DNA of 44,108 nt from Candidatus Saccharibacteria bacterium UBA6575 (GCA_002434005.1 DJJF01000015.1:1004-45111), one strand, 5' to 3'; shown: positions 16,236 through 25,491, counted from the stretch's first letter. Made by a program: numbers and translations. The notes: generated by a model not told the origin, from the letters alone.

Positions 16236-16963
16236 TTGAAGTCAACCTGATACCTGATGTTAAACAAGAGCTCATCCGCGCGCGTACGCTCAGGTCAATG
16301 ATTGTATCTATTTCAATCCTAGCTATGCTTGCTTCTGGCGGCATCGTTGTGCTGCTCTCGCTCTACGTATTTGCAGGGCAGGGTGTGCGAAATGTCTTTG
16401 CAGATAACGCGATCAAGAGCGAATACGCTGAGCTCAAAAAGGTAAAAGACCTTTCCAATATGCTTACAATCCAAAACCAGCTTGCTAAGCTCTCGGAAAC
16501 GCACAGCAATAAAATGGTATCATCACGCCTATTCGATGTACTCGGTGTCATTATTCCTGCACCACCAAACGATGTATCTCTTACCTCGACAGATGTGAAT
16601 ACTGAAGAAGGAATTCTCACGATATCTGGCCAGTCTGGTAGTGGATTTGCGGCGTATGAGGCATTTAAAAAGACGATTGCGGCTACTAAGTTAATCTTCT
16701 ACGAAGGTGATGCAACGGAGGCAACCAATGTCGCACTTGCCTCAAACATTGTGGACGGCGAGCGTAGCTATGGAGAAGACCAAGATGGTCGTCGCGTGCT
16801 GCGTTTCACAATTTCGTTTACTTACGAACCAGCATTATTCGCATCGACGTCAAAGCGTATGGTCGTGCAGGGACCAGAGCGACGCAACGCAACCGACTCG
16901 TTCATTGCTATACCTGAAAGCCTATTTACGACACCTGCTAACGATGCGGGAGGAGCGCAGTAA
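16232..16963 (+). CDS. pilN: Type IV pilus assembly protein PilN
   Basis: 243 residues. It starts with IEVNLIPDVKQE, the short cytoplasmic INLLP-like motif that binds PilM, followed by one transmembrane helix (~22-48), a coiled-coil segment (~55-90) and a ferredoxin-like periplasmic-type domain. The C-terminal ~40 residues are longer than usual for PilN. It pairs with PilO to form the inner-membrane platform of the pilus. ATGA overlap with pilM and a TAATG overlap with pilO show translational coupling. Confidence 0.88.
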   Translation: MIEVNLIPDVKQELIRARTLRSMIVSISILAMLASGGIVVLLSLYVFAGQGVRNVFADNAIKSEYAELKKVKDLSNMLTIQNQLAKLSETHSNKMVSSRLFDVLGVIIPAPPNDVSLTSTDVNTEEGILTISGQSGSGFAAYEAFKKTIAATKLIFYEGDATEATNVALASNIVDGERSYGEDQDGRRVLRFTISFTYEPALFASTSKRMVVQGPERRNATDSFIAIPESLFTTPANDAGGAQ

Positions 16964-17619
16964 TGGATAACGTAAAAGCCGATAAAACACTCCGCAAGCG
17001 CCAGCAGATTTCGAGTGCTAATCGAATGATGTTCATATGGGTCGCCGCCGGATCTGGAGTGGTAGGCGTGGCTCTAGTCGTCTCGATCTTCTTGGTGCAG
17101 CAGCTTGTCTTCAACGAAAAGGTATTAGCTCGTAAAAACCAAACTGTTAGTTCGCTCGAAAACAGCCAAAAAGCAGTGCCAGAGCTGCGTAACCAGATAG
17201 CGGTGCGGAACACCGATCAAGCACTGCTTGATAGCCGTGCCAAGGACAGTGACAAACCGCTCCAGGTTGTTATCGATGCATTACCTGATTCAGCAAACTC
17301 GGCCGCGCTTGGCGCATCGCTCCAGAATGTACTCATTCCTGGAACGGGTATCCAGCTCGAGGCTTTAAAAGTAGACCCACTCGATGCAACAAGTACCGAA
17401 GGTGTTATGACGTTCTTGTTCTCGGTATCAACTGATCGCGGCTCTATTGGTGAGCTTCGCAACCTACAGCAACGCCTTGAACGCTCAATCCGTGCCATTA
17501 ATGTAAAATCTGTACTTGTAGAAACATCTGTCGCTAAGGCGACTATGACAGTGAGCGGGGAAGCGTACTATCAGAGTGCGCGCAAACTTGAACTTGGAAC
17601 GGAGACGATCAAGCCATGA
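16963..17619 (+). CDS. pilO: Type IV pilus assembly protein PilO-like
   Basis: 218 residues: basic cytoplasmic tail, one transmembrane helix (~27-50), coiled coil (~55-85) and an alpha/beta domain. Topology, size and position after pilN identify it as PilO; sequence recognition alone is weaker. It forms the heterodimeric partner of PilN. It starts at the last base of the pilN stop codon and overlaps the next gene by ATGA. Confidence 0.82.
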   Translation: MDNVKADKTLRKRQQISSANRMMFIWVAAGSGVVGVALVVSIFLVQQLVFNEKVLARKNQTVSSLENSQKAVPELRNQIAVRNTDQALLDSRAKDSDKPLQVVIDALPDSANSAALGASLQNVLIPGTGIQLEALKVDPLDATSTEGVMTFLFSVSTDRGSIGELRNLQQRLERSIRAINVKSVLVETSVAKATMTVSGEAYYQSARKLELGTETIKP

Positions 17620-17855
17620 AAAAGTCTGATATCGCCATGATCATCTTGATTGCATCGGTTAGCATGATCGTCGCTTACTTCGTGGTGAAGTCGATTCCGA
17701 TCTTCCAGAGTTCAAGCGAGCCAAAGAAGGTAAGCACTTTCCAAGAAATTACCTCGAACGTCGACGAACCAGATCCTGAAGTATTCAACTCCGGAGCGAT
17801 AAACCCAACGGTCGAAGTCTTTATTGGCGGAAACTCAGCATCGTCAGGGCAGTAG
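17616..17855 (+). CDS. Small membrane protein in the pil operon
   Basis: 79 residues: a KKSD N-terminus, one transmembrane helix (~6-25) and a ~50-residue acidic outer segment. It occupies the position of pilP in proteobacterial operons but has no PilP lipobox or domain and there is no pilQ secretin, as expected for a single-membrane cell. Overlap with pilO (ATGA) and a 10-base gap to pilB indicate it is part of the same operon; a role in the platform complex is inferred from this. Confidence 0.8.
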   Translation: MKKSDIAMIILIASVSMIVAYFVVKSIPIFQSSSEPKKVSTFQEITSNVDEPDPEVFNSGAINPTVEVFIGGNSASSGQ

Positions 17856-17865
17856 GTAGCCGCTT

Positions 17866-19629
17866 ATGGCACTTCTAACACCAGAAATACAGGAAAAGCT
17901 GACAACGCTTTTAGTTGAAGAAGGGTTGATTACTCAGACTGCGATAGACACCGCCAAGGATACTGCTACCAAAGAGAATCAGCCACTCATGACGACGCTC
18001 GTAAAGTCGGGAGATATCAGCGATGAGTTACTGACACATGCAACTGCTCAGGTTTCGGGTGTTCCATATGTAAACCTAAGCAACACGCTTATTAACGAGC
18101 AGATTCTTTCACTGCTGCCCGAAGATATAGCTGAGCGCTTTATGGCAGTGCCACTCGCTGAAGTGCAAAATCGTCTCGCGGTCGCTATGATCGACGCTAA
18201 CAACGTTCAGGCAGTCGACTTCCTGGCAAACCGTATCAACCGGCCTTTAAAGGTATTTATGGCATCCGAAGCCGGTATTCGGCACGTACTCGAGCAATAC
18301 AAGACCGACCTATCGTCGGTTGATATGGCTGCCGAGGAGTCCGAAGAGGCTGCGCAGACCAAGGCTTCAAGTAACATCAAAACAATTGTGCAGGACTCGC
18401 CGATTTCGCGAGCACTTAGTACCATTTTGGAATTCGCAGTAAAGAGTAAGGCAAGTGACATCCATATTGAACCACTCGAGAATGCACTCAAGATCCGCTG
18501 TCGAGTAGACGGTGTACTACGTGAGATTATGCAGCTGCCAAAATCAATTGAACCAGCATTAATTAGTCGAATAAAGATTTTGTCCAACCTCAAGATTGAC
18601 GAACACCGTGTGCCACAAGACGGTCAGTTCGCAGTTAGCGTTGCCAAGAAGGAAGTTGACCTTCGTATCGCTATATCACCGGTTGTTTGGGGTGAGCAGG
18701 TGGTTATCCGTCTTCTCGACAAGAGTGGGAACAGCTTTGACCTAGAGCAAATGGGCTATGCTGGCCGCGGTCTACGCACAATACGTAAAGGTGTAAAACG
18801 ACCAAACGGAATGATTTTAACGAGTGGTCCAACTGGTAGTGGTAAGTCGACCAGTTTGTATGCTCTAATCAAGGAAATCAAAGACGACTCAGTCAACATT
18901 GTGACACTCGAAGATCCAGTTGAATACAAGATGCAAGGTGTGAACCAGATTCAGGTGAATGCTGAAGTTGGCTTGACCTTTGCTAACGGGCTTCGTTCAA
19001 TCCTTCGTCAAGACCCAGACATCGTAATGGTAGGGGAGATCCGTGACAAAGAAACCGCAGAGCTCGCGGTGCAGGCTGCACTTACTGGGCACTTGGTATT
19101 CAGTACGCTTCACACCAACTCAGCAGCTGGAGTGTTGCCGCGTCTACTCGACATGGGAATTGAACCGTTCTTGATCGCCAGTACCGTGAATACGATCATC
19201 GGTCAGCGTTTAGTGCGCCGTGTAGCCACGAAGCGCGATGCATATAACTCGAGCCCGATTGAAACCCAGAACATTCTAACAACCGTGGGGCACTTACTAC
19301 CTCAGACAAAAGACGTCGTCACGCAGGTATCCGAAGACCTGGGGTATAAAGACTTGCCGTTAGCTGGCCAAAGCGCTTATACTTTAGTCAAAGGTAAAGA
19401 TACACCTCAGACACCACGTGGCTACTCAGGCCGCGCAGGACTATACGAGGTAATGGATGTTACCGAGGAAATTCAAAATTTGATCATCAAACGCGCAACC
19501 AGCGCCGAGATTCAAAAGGTAGCAGTCGCGCAGGGTATGGTGACAATGCGTCAGGACGGTTACCTGAAGGCACTGGGCGGACTTACCACAATGGAAGAAG
19601 TGAACCGAGTAGCGGCCGATACGGCATAA
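17866..19629 (+). CDS. pilB: Type IV pilus extension ATPase PilB
   Basis: 587 residues. MshEN-type N-terminal domain (~1-160, with a QEKLTTLLVEEGLI start and VPYVNLSNTLI), then the secretion-ATPase core: ASDIHIEP (~202-209), Walker A GPTGSGKST (~322-330), Asp box VTLEDPVEYK, Walker B DPDIVMVGEIRD, His box TGHLVFSTLHTNSA. PilB powers pilin extraction from the membrane and polymerisation through PilC. The four-Cys zinc site normally found between the His box and the GYSGRAGLYE segment is absent; this protein has no Cys there. Confidence 0.96.
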   Translation: MALLTPEIQEKLTTLLVEEGLITQTAIDTAKDTATKENQPLMTTLVKSGDISDELLTHATAQVSGVPYVNLSNTLINEQILSLLPEDIAERFMAVPLAEVQNRLAVAMIDANNVQAVDFLANRINRPLKVFMASEAGIRHVLEQYKTDLSSVDMAAEESEEAAQTKASSNIKTIVQDSPISRALSTILEFAVKSKASDIHIEPLENALKIRCRVDGVLREIMQLPKSIEPALISRIKILSNLKIDEHRVPQDGQFAVSVAKKEVDLRIAISPVVWGEQVVIRLLDKSGNSFDLEQMGYAGRGLRTIRKGVKRPNGMILTSGPTGSGKSTSLYALIKEIKDDSVNIVTLEDPVEYKMQGVNQIQVNAEVGLTFANGLRSILRQDPDIVMVGEIRDKETAELAVQAALTGHLVFSTLHTNSAAGVLPRLLDMGIEPFLIASTVNTIIGQRLVRRVATKRDAYNSSPIETQNILTTVGHLLPQTKDVVTQVSEDLGYKDLPLAGQSAYTLVKGKDTPQTPRGYSGRAGLYEVMDVTEEIQNLIIKRATSAEIQKVAVAQGMVTMRQDGYLKALGGLTTMEEVNRVAADTA

Positions 19630-19648
19630 CAAAGGTGGGATAAACGAT

Positions 19649-20716
19649 ATGCAACAAGAACTTAGGATAGAACTGTTACTCGAAGAAGTGGTGAAGAAGC
19701 GTGCCAGTGACCTTCACTTGCAGGTTGGATTGCCGCCTATGCTTCGTGTTGACGGTAGCCTTAACCCGATTCCGGGGTACAATCCGCTTGGTGAGGCAGA
19801 AGTAGAGCAATTGATCTATGCGATCCTTGATGAAGACCAGCAGCAGATACTGAACAAAGATAAGGAATTCGACTTTTCATTTGCTTTTGGCAACTTAGGG
19901 CGATTCCGTGTTAACGCTTTCCACGAACGGGGAAACCTAGCAGGTGCACTTCGTTTAATCCCGAACGAGATCAAGAACGTTATGGAGCTTGGTATGCCGC
20001 AGGTCGTGCAGTCATTCGCCGATTATCCACGCGGCCTCGTGCTTGTAACTGGTCCAACTGGTAGCGGTAAGTCTACAACGCTCGCAGCGCTTGTCGATAA
20101 GATCAACACCGAGAAGTCTCACCACATTATTACCATCGAAGACCCGATCGAGTTCACGCATAAGTCAAAGAAATCTGTCATTGTCCAGCGTGAAGTGCAC
20201 TATGACACCTACAGCTTCTCGGCAGCCCTGCGAAGCTCATTGCGTCAGGACCCGGACGTTGTGTTGATCGGTGAGATGCGTGACCTCGAAACTATTTCAG
20301 CGGCTATCACGATCGCAGAAACTGGGCACTTGGTATTCGCGACCCTGCACACCAACTCCGCTGCGCAGTCGATCGACCGTATGATTGACGTATTCCCGCC
20401 GCACCAGCAGCCACAAATTCGCGCACAGCTATCTAATATCCTTATGGCGATTTGTTCCCAGCGTCTCGTGCCAGCCATTGGTGGTGGTCGTGTCGTCGCA
20501 GCAGAAGTGTTAATTGCGAATCCTGCTGTGCGTAACATTATTCGTGAAGGTAAGAGCCACCAGCTCGATGCAGTTATTCAAACTTCAGCCGACCAAGGCA
20601 TGCAGACAATGGACCGTACACTCGTAAGCTTGGTGCAAGCTGGTACGATTACCTACGATGAAGCTCGTAACTATGCTGTTGATCTAACCGAATTCGAACG
20701 ATTGATGAGAGGCTAG
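19649..20716 (+). CDS. pilT: Type IV pilus retraction ATPase PilT
   Basis: 355 residues, normal length. ASDLHLQVGLPPMLRVDG N-terminal PAS-like domain, Walker A GPTGSGKST (~134-142), Walker B DPDVVLIGEMRDLETI, TGHLVFATLHTNSAAQSIDRMID, and the PilT-specific AIRNLIRE-like motif (here AVRNIIREGK). PilT depolymerises pili, driving twitching and retraction, so these cells probably make dynamic pili. Ribosome-binding site AAAGGTGG 9 bases upstream; 19 bases after pilB. Confidence 0.97.
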   Translation: MQQELRIELLLEEVVKKRASDLHLQVGLPPMLRVDGSLNPIPGYNPLGEAEVEQLIYAILDEDQQQILNKDKEFDFSFAFGNLGRFRVNAFHERGNLAGALRLIPNEIKNVMELGMPQVVQSFADYPRGLVLVTGPTGSGKSTTLAALVDKINTEKSHHIITIEDPIEFTHKSKKSVIVQREVHYDTYSFSAALRSSLRQDPDVVLIGEMRDLETISAAITIAETGHLVFATLHTNSAAQSIDRMIDVFPPHQQPQIRAQLSNILMAICSQRLVPAIGGGRVVAAEVLIANPAVRNIIREGKSHQLDAVIQTSADQGMQTMDRTLVSLVQAGTITYDEARNYAVDLTEFERLMRG

Positions 20717-20729
20717 TCAGGGGCATTAC

Positions 20730-21941
20730 GTGAAGCGCTATACCTACGAAGCAAAAGATACCTCTACCGGTAAAAAGGTAAAATCGGTTGTACAGGCTGA
20801 GAGTGAGCAGGCAGCTGCAAAAGTGCTGCTTGCTCAGGGTTTTGCACCATTAAACATCGAAGAAGAGGGTAATAGCGACTCCATTCTCGCGCGGTTTACA
20901 AACCGCATCGGTACAAAAGACAAGATCGTATTCAGTCGTCAACTCGCCACACTGATTGGCGCCGGCTTGCCGCTATCCCAGAGCATGCGCACGATTGCCG
21001 AGCAGACTGAAAACAAACGATTCCGAGCCATTGTTGAAGAAATTCTCGCAGATGTTGAATCAGGTAAGACACTATCCGACTCATTCGCAAAGTACCCGGA
21101 TATATTCGACAAAGTGTTTTTATCTCTTATAAAAGCGGGTGAAGCATCCGGTACACTCGATGACGCCTTAAAGCGGATTGCGAATCAGCAAGAGAAAGAT
21201 GCCGCCATGATGAGCAAGATCAAGGGGGCGCTTACATATCCACTTATCGTTCTTGTCGTCATATTTGGTGTTATGGCGTTCATGCTATTCACTGTTGTTC
21301 CACAGGTTGAAAAACTCTATGACGACCTAGGTAAAGAACTGCCATTCCTTACCCAAACCATGGTGAACGGAGCAGACTTCTTAACGAAGTTCTGGTGGCT
21401 CGTGATAATAATCCTGGGTGTAGCGGGTTACTTCATTGCTCAGTATCTTAAAACAGAAGACGGTATAAAGGTGAAAGACACATTTAAGCTAAATGTGCCG
21501 CTATTCGGGGTGATGTTCCGAAAACTCTACATGGCTCGATTTGCACGTACAGCTCAGACGCTGCTGAATACCGGTGTTCCAATGCTTGATATGCTCAAAA
21601 TTACTAGTGAGGCAGTAAACAACACAATCGTTGGCGCAGGTATCACTCGTGCAGCCGAGAAGGTAAAGGGCGGTAAGGCTCTATCGGAATCAATCGCTTC
21701 GGAAGAATATATCCTTCAGTTAGTTCCACAAATGGTCAAGATCGGCGAGCAATCCGGTAAGATCGATGAAATGCTAGGGCGAGCGGCCCAGGTATATGAG
21801 GATGAGTTAGACGAGCAGATCAAGGCGATTTCGACCGCGATCGAGCCACTCCTAATGGTGGTACTAGCTGTCGTAGCAGGTGGTATGGTAGGGGCTATCT
21901 TGTTCCCAATATATAGCCTCGTTAACGGCGTTAACGTTTAA
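20730..21941 (+). CDS. pilC: Type IV pilus inner-membrane platform protein PilC
   Basis: 403 residues, GTG start with AGGGG upstream. Two GspF domains (~60-190 and ~265-395), each with the usual signature (FSRQLATLIGAGLPLSQSM; ARFARTAQTLLNTGVPMLDML), and three transmembrane helices (~168-190, ~218-238, ~370-395). It begins with a KRYTYEAKDTSTGKK motif typical of PilC/GspF. PilC is the membrane turntable coupling PilB/PilT to the pilus. Last gene of the pilM-led operon before a leader hairpin and the pilin gene. Confidence 0.96.
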   Translation: MKRYTYEAKDTSTGKKVKSVVQAESEQAAAKVLLAQGFAPLNIEEEGNSDSILARFTNRIGTKDKIVFSRQLATLIGAGLPLSQSMRTIAEQTENKRFRAIVEEILADVESGKTLSDSFAKYPDIFDKVFLSLIKAGEASGTLDDALKRIANQQEKDAAMMSKIKGALTYPLIVLVVIFGVMAFMLFTVVPQVEKLYDDLGKELPFLTQTMVNGADFLTKFWWLVIIILGVAGYFIAQYLKTEDGIKVKDTFKLNVPLFGVMFRKLYMARFARTAQTLLNTGVPMLDMLKITSEAVNNTIVGAGITRAAEKVKGGKALSESIASEEYILQLVPQMVKIGEQSGKIDEMLGRAAQVYEDELDEQIKAISTAIEPLLMVVLAVVAGGMVGAILFPIYSLVNGVNV

Positions 21942-21954
21942 CTATAGACAAAAC

Positions 21955-21972
21955 ATACGCTCGTGCGTATGA
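21955..21972 (+). other. Hairpin between pilC and the pilin gene
   Basis: CATACGC (21955-21961), loop TCGT, GCGTATG (21966-21972): a perfect 7-bp stem without a U-tract. It could be an RNase processing or stabilising site that raises pilin mRNA relative to the upstream operon; no clear promoter is seen in the gap. Confidence 0.5.
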
Positions 21973-22028
21973 TAAGCGTAAGCAAGAATGCTTAACAGTT
22001 TAAGTTCATAGAAAGGTGGGAATCAAAT

Positions 22029-22511
22029 ATGAACGCTCAAACTAAAAAACAAGGATTCACGATCATCGAAGTCGTGCTTGTCCTTGCAATCGCAGGACTT
22101 ATCTTCCTGATGGTGTTCATTGCATTGCCTGCACTGCAGCGCAACCAGCGTGACACAGCACGAAAGAACGACATGAGCCGGGCTCAGACGGCTATCAACA
22201 CAGCGGCTTCTAATAGCCGAGGCGCCCTGCCAACGCTTGACGCGGCATTTATCACTAGGTACCTACAGGTAAACGGTGATGAATTCAAAGACCCAGCCGG
22301 TAAAGACTATGCATTCTCAGCGCTAGCTGGTGCTGCTGCTCCGACAACTGGATTCGACGGCAACAACAGTGCACAGACCAACGTGCGTGTCTTCTACACA
22401 ACCGGAGCGGTGTGTGGTAACGATGGTGTAGTCACGCTAAACCAAGGCTCGCGTAAGGTCGCGCTTCGACTCGTTCTCGAAGGTGGCGGTATCTCCTGCG
22501 TTAACAACTAG
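22029..22511 (+). CDS. Major type IV pilin
   Basis: 160 residues. Prepilin peptide MNAQTKKQG cut before FTIIEVVLVLAIAGLI, with Glu5 present, then the hydrophobic N-terminal helix and a ~110-residue globular head. Two Cys (AVCGND and ISCVNN at the C-terminus) form the D-region disulfide expected of pilins. Strong ribosome-binding site (AAAGGTGG, 9 bases before the ATG) and its own strong terminator fit high expression. PilD would remove the leader and methylate Phe1. Confidence 0.93.
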   Translation: MNAQTKKQGFTIIEVVLVLAIAGLIFLMVFIALPALQRNQRDTARKNDMSRAQTAINTAASNSRGALPTLDAAFITRYLQVNGDEFKDPAGKDYAFSALAGAAAPTTGFDGNNSAQTNVRVFYTTGAVCGNDGVVTLNQGSRKVALRLVLEGGGISCVNN

Positions 22512-22528
22512 CAGATAATGAGATCTCT

Positions 22529-22560
22529 AAAACCAGCTCGCTTGTGCGAGCTGGTTTTTC
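22529..22560 (+). terminator. Strong terminator after the major pilin
   Basis: A perfect 13-bp stem (22529-22541 with 22546-22558), loop TTGT, ending in a run of five T. The last bases provide only a poor -35 for the pilD promoter that follows. Confidence 0.93.
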
Positions 22561-22591
22561 GTATCAAGTATGTCTGTTATGATGAAAAGCA

Positions 22592-23500
22592 ATGACCGTA
22601 CTGCTTTCGTTTATTGCCGGGGTGATGGGCCTCCTACTGGGGAGTTTCGCTGGCGCACAGGTGTGGCGCTTACGGGCGCGTCAACTGGCTCATGATAAGG
22701 CAGCAGGTGAAGAGTACGACACATCTGAATATAAACGCCTACATGGCCTTATGGGGCAGAAAACAAGCGAGGATCGCTCACGATGCCTATCGTGCGGCCA
22801 CACGTTAGCCTGGTACGACCTTATCCCACTTGTCAGCTGGGTGAGCACAAGAGGGAAATGTCGCTATTGCAAGCAGCCCATTGGGCTTTTAGAGCCACTT
22901 ATTGAACTAGGCACGGCATCCGTTTTCGGTCTATTTACGTATATGTGGATTGCATCGTCAGGTTTACAAGCATTCGGACTCATTCTACTCTTGCTCTGGT
23001 TAGCGGCATTCGTGATGCTTATCATCTTGTTTGTGTACGATCTGAAATGGTTCTTGCTGCCAGATGTTATCATGTTTCCACTCATTGGGTTATCGCTCGT
23101 CATATCCCTAATGAGCATCACGCTATTTTCTAATGCTACGCTCGGAGAAATCGCTTCGACCACTACCAGCGTTGCTATACTCGGGGGCTTGTATCTGATC
23201 CTCTGGCTTGTATCAAAGGGTGCATGGGTCGGGTTCGGTGATGTGAAACTGGGTGTGGCGCTTGGATTACTGCTCATGGATTGGAAGCTGGCACTTCTGA
23301 CACTATTTCTTGCAAACCTCATTGGTACACTGGTCGTACTACCAGGCCTCCTTTCGGGCAAGCTGTCACGCAAGGCTCAGGTGCCGTTTGGCCCATTCCT
23401 CATACTCGGATTCTTTATTTCACTTACTGCAGGTCATTGGATTCTAGATGGCTATATGGCATTCACCCAGTGGTTGAGTACCGTTTTGCTTATGCTATAA
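22592..23500 (+). CDS. pilD: Prepilin peptidase/N-methyltransferase PilD
   Basis: 302 residues, about eight transmembrane segments. The zinc-type cytoplasmic loop has RCLSCGHTL and GKCRYCKQPIG (two CxxC pairs); the aspartyl protease residues are in DLKWFLLPD and GFGDVKLG. It cleaves and methylates type IV pilins at the cytoplasmic face of the membrane. The start has a TATGAT -10 box (22578-22583, extended TGT) 8 bases upstream and no Shine-Dalgarno, so the mRNA appears leaderless. A Lys/Glu-rich insert of ~35 residues between the first helix and the Cys pairs is longer than usual. Confidence 0.96.
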   Translation: MTVLLSFIAGVMGLLLGSFAGAQVWRLRARQLAHDKAAGEEYDTSEYKRLHGLMGQKTSEDRSRCLSCGHTLAWYDLIPLVSWVSTRGKCRYCKQPIGLLEPLIELGTASVFGLFTYMWIASSGLQAFGLILLLLWLAAFVMLIILFVYDLKWFLLPDVIMFPLIGLSLVISLMSITLFSNATLGEIASTTTSVAILGGLYLILWLVSKGAWVGFGDVKLGVALGLLLMDWKLALLTLFLANLIGTLVVLPGLLSGKLSRKAQVPFGPFLILGFFISLTAGHWILDGYMAFTQWLSTVLLML

Positions 23501-23501
23501 T
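23474..23501 (+). promoter_or_regulatory. Promoter of the minor pilin operon, inside the pilD 3' end
   Basis: TTGAGT (23474-23479), 16-bp spacer, TATAAT with extended TGC (23493-23501). The start is near 23508 and the ATG at 23510, so the first minor pilin mRNA is leaderless. Confidence 0.75.
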
Positions 23502-23509
23502 TACCCCAA

Positions 23510-24289
23510 ATGGGCGCATACTTCAGATCACGTAAACAGGGGCGGACGGGCGATGAAGTGCGTCGCATGCCGGTACATGGTTTTACGATCATCGAAGTTA
23601 TGCTATTTTTTGCTGTTACAGGCGCACTAATGCTTGGAGTTCTTGGAACAGCGTCGATAGGGGTTAATACGCAGCGCTACAATGATGCGGTTAATACTTT
23701 CGTTTCGATTGTGCAGCAGGAGTTTACGAATGTTACGAATGTCGTAAATTCCAATTCAGATACGAGCGTGTGTGCATCTGCATCGAACGTAAATCGTGGA
23801 ATATCAGATTGCGTGATTCTTGGACGATTGATGACAATTGATAGCAACGGTGATATGGTCCGCTCAAATATCGTAAGTACAACCACACCGACCACGCCAC
23901 CAGCTACGAATACTCGTGAGCTTGCAGTTGTCCGCGGCTATAATCCGCGTATTGACACCTCAAGCCAAGAAGACGGCCAGATGAACTGGGGAACCCGTAT
24001 TTTGCGAGGTTCAAACGGTTCAAACGTAGCGCTCCTTATTATTCGGTCTCCGCGCTCAGGAAATGTGTATAGCTATGTTGTACATTCGAGTGTAGGAATT
24101 CCTACAGATGTCAGTGATTTAATTGACGATATCATTGGAGGGGCTGCCGATAACTCGCGTGACCAATATATGTGTATTGATCGCTCCGGCTGGGTTGCGT
24201 CCAGTATGCGCGTCGTCAAGCTTACACCGTATGCGTCTGGGCCGGGTGGCGTAAATGTTGAGGATGAGTCAGGATCGGTATGCGGATAG
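23510..24289 (+). CDS. Minor type IV pilin (class III signal)
   Basis: 259 residues. A ~24-residue basic leader ends in G, followed by FTIIEVMLFFAVTGALML: prepilin cleavage site with Glu5. The head domain (~60-259) has four Cys, likely two disulfides, and a Thr/Pro-rich loop (STTTPTTPPATNT). First of four coupled minor pilins, which together prime pilus assembly and form the tip in known systems. It overlaps the next gene by 10 bases. Confidence 0.85.
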   Translation: MGAYFRSRKQGRTGDEVRRMPVHGFTIIEVMLFFAVTGALMLGVLGTASIGVNTQRYNDAVNTFVSIVQQEFTNVTNVVNSNSDTSVCASASNVNRGISDCVILGRLMTIDSNGDMVRSNIVSTTTPTTPPATNTRELAVVRGYNPRIDTSSQEDGQMNWGTRILRGSNGSNVALLIIRSPRSGNVYSYVVHSSVGIPTDVSDLIDDIIGGAADNSRDQYMCIDRSGWVASSMRVVKLTPYASGPGGVNVEDESGSVCG

Positions 24290-25491
24290 GCGTGAACCAG
24301 CGTGGCGATACGATTATAGAGGTCATGGTAGCCTTTGCCGTATTTGCAATGGTTGCCGTTGGGGCGTTTACCATCATGAATCAAGGTACTGCCGGAGCAC
24401 AGAACACGCTTGAAACTACGTTGGTGCGCCAGCAAGTCGATAACCAGGCTGAATATATCCGGTACTTACACCAAGCATATATCTCGAATCCAAACGACCT
24501 AACCCCCGGGAGTGCCAGCGTTAAATTCAAGGATATTTTAGCTTTTGCAGAGACTGCGCACGACAACGGCCTCACACAGCCGAGCTCGTTTGGGGCAACC
24601 TGTACGCAGACTATTCCTGGAACCGACACATCACGCTTCGTACTCAACAAATCGGGCGATAGGATTTCTAATGTACGTCCCGCATCATCTATTGGTGCGG
24701 CGGTCGCACCGTATGCGCAGCTAGCCGACTCCACTACTTCATACGGGCTGTGGATCGAGCCGATCGTATCCGAACCCGATGCTAGCGGAACTACCCGTTA
24801 TATCGATTTTCATGTACGAGCTTGTTGGGAGAGTGCCTCGGCGAGTTCGCAAAGTACGCTTGGAACAATTGTACGTCTGTATGTGCCGGATAATGTGGCG
24901 ACCGGATCGGTCGGCTCCGGCGGCTCTCCAATTCCTGCCCCAACTATGATCACTGACTTTAGCTATGACGGCGCATCGAGGAATGGTTGCTACCCACATA
25001 AAGATGTTGAGCGTGACGAGCAATCTGAGTCTCGCCCAACTTGGACGCCTCCACTGGCGACATTACCTGGTATGGATGGTGTCGATGTATCCGCACCGGC
25101 TGTATGGCAATGCCAGGTAGAGGGAGCTGCGGTCTACTCGTGTGTGAACTACGATGTACAATACCAACCGAATATCCCAGCAGCATCCACCGGTAACTAC
25201 GAATTGACGCTCCGGTACTACGATGCGAATTGCGGCGCATATAATTATGTTGTTCCACCGTATGTATTCAAAGTTGATATTTACAAAGATGACGCATACC
25301 TACGAACCGTCGATCTTTCTCCTTCGGCCACTCCCGGCGGACTTAGAACGAGTACTGCGATCAATATTGGCGCAGTGTCGCCAACTACACGAATCCAGAT
25401 ACGCTGGTGGAATAACCACTTCTATGGACCGACTATGCAAGATCCTGATTTCGCCATTCAGCAATTGATACTCCAAAGGACAGGGCCGTAA
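24280..25491 (+). CDS. Minor pilin with large C-terminal beta-rich domain
   Basis: 403 residues. The prepilin site is RG before DTIIEVMVAFAVFAMVAVGAF: Asp replaces the usual Phe/Met at +1, and Glu5 is kept. After a pilin-like region (~30-215) and a PIPAPTM linker comes a second domain (~225-403) with paired Cys (GCYPHKD, WQCQVEG, YSCVNYD, DANCGAY) and a closing beta-sandwich-like segment (RIQIRWWNNHFYG) that resembles carbohydrate-binding or PilY/PilW tip adhesin modules. A tip adhesin is the likeliest role (inference). It shares its last base with the next ATG. A GTG at 24292 is an alternative start. Confidence 0.82.
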   Translation: MRIGVNQRGDTIIEVMVAFAVFAMVAVGAFTIMNQGTAGAQNTLETTLVRQQVDNQAEYIRYLHQAYISNPNDLTPGSASVKFKDILAFAETAHDNGLTQPSSFGATCTQTIPGTDTSRFVLNKSGDRISNVRPASSIGAAVAPYAQLADSTTSYGLWIEPIVSEPDASGTTRYIDFHVRACWESASASSQSTLGTIVRLYVPDNVATGSVGSGGSPIPAPTMITDFSYDGASRNGCYPHKDVERDEQSESRPTWTPPLATLPGMDGVDVSAPAVWQCQVEGAAVYSCVNYDVQYQPNIPAASTGNYELTLRYYDANCGAYNYVVPPYVFKVDIYKDDAYLRTVDLSPSATPGGLRTSTAINIGAVSPTTRIQIRWWNNHFYGPTMQDPDFAIQQLILQRTGP

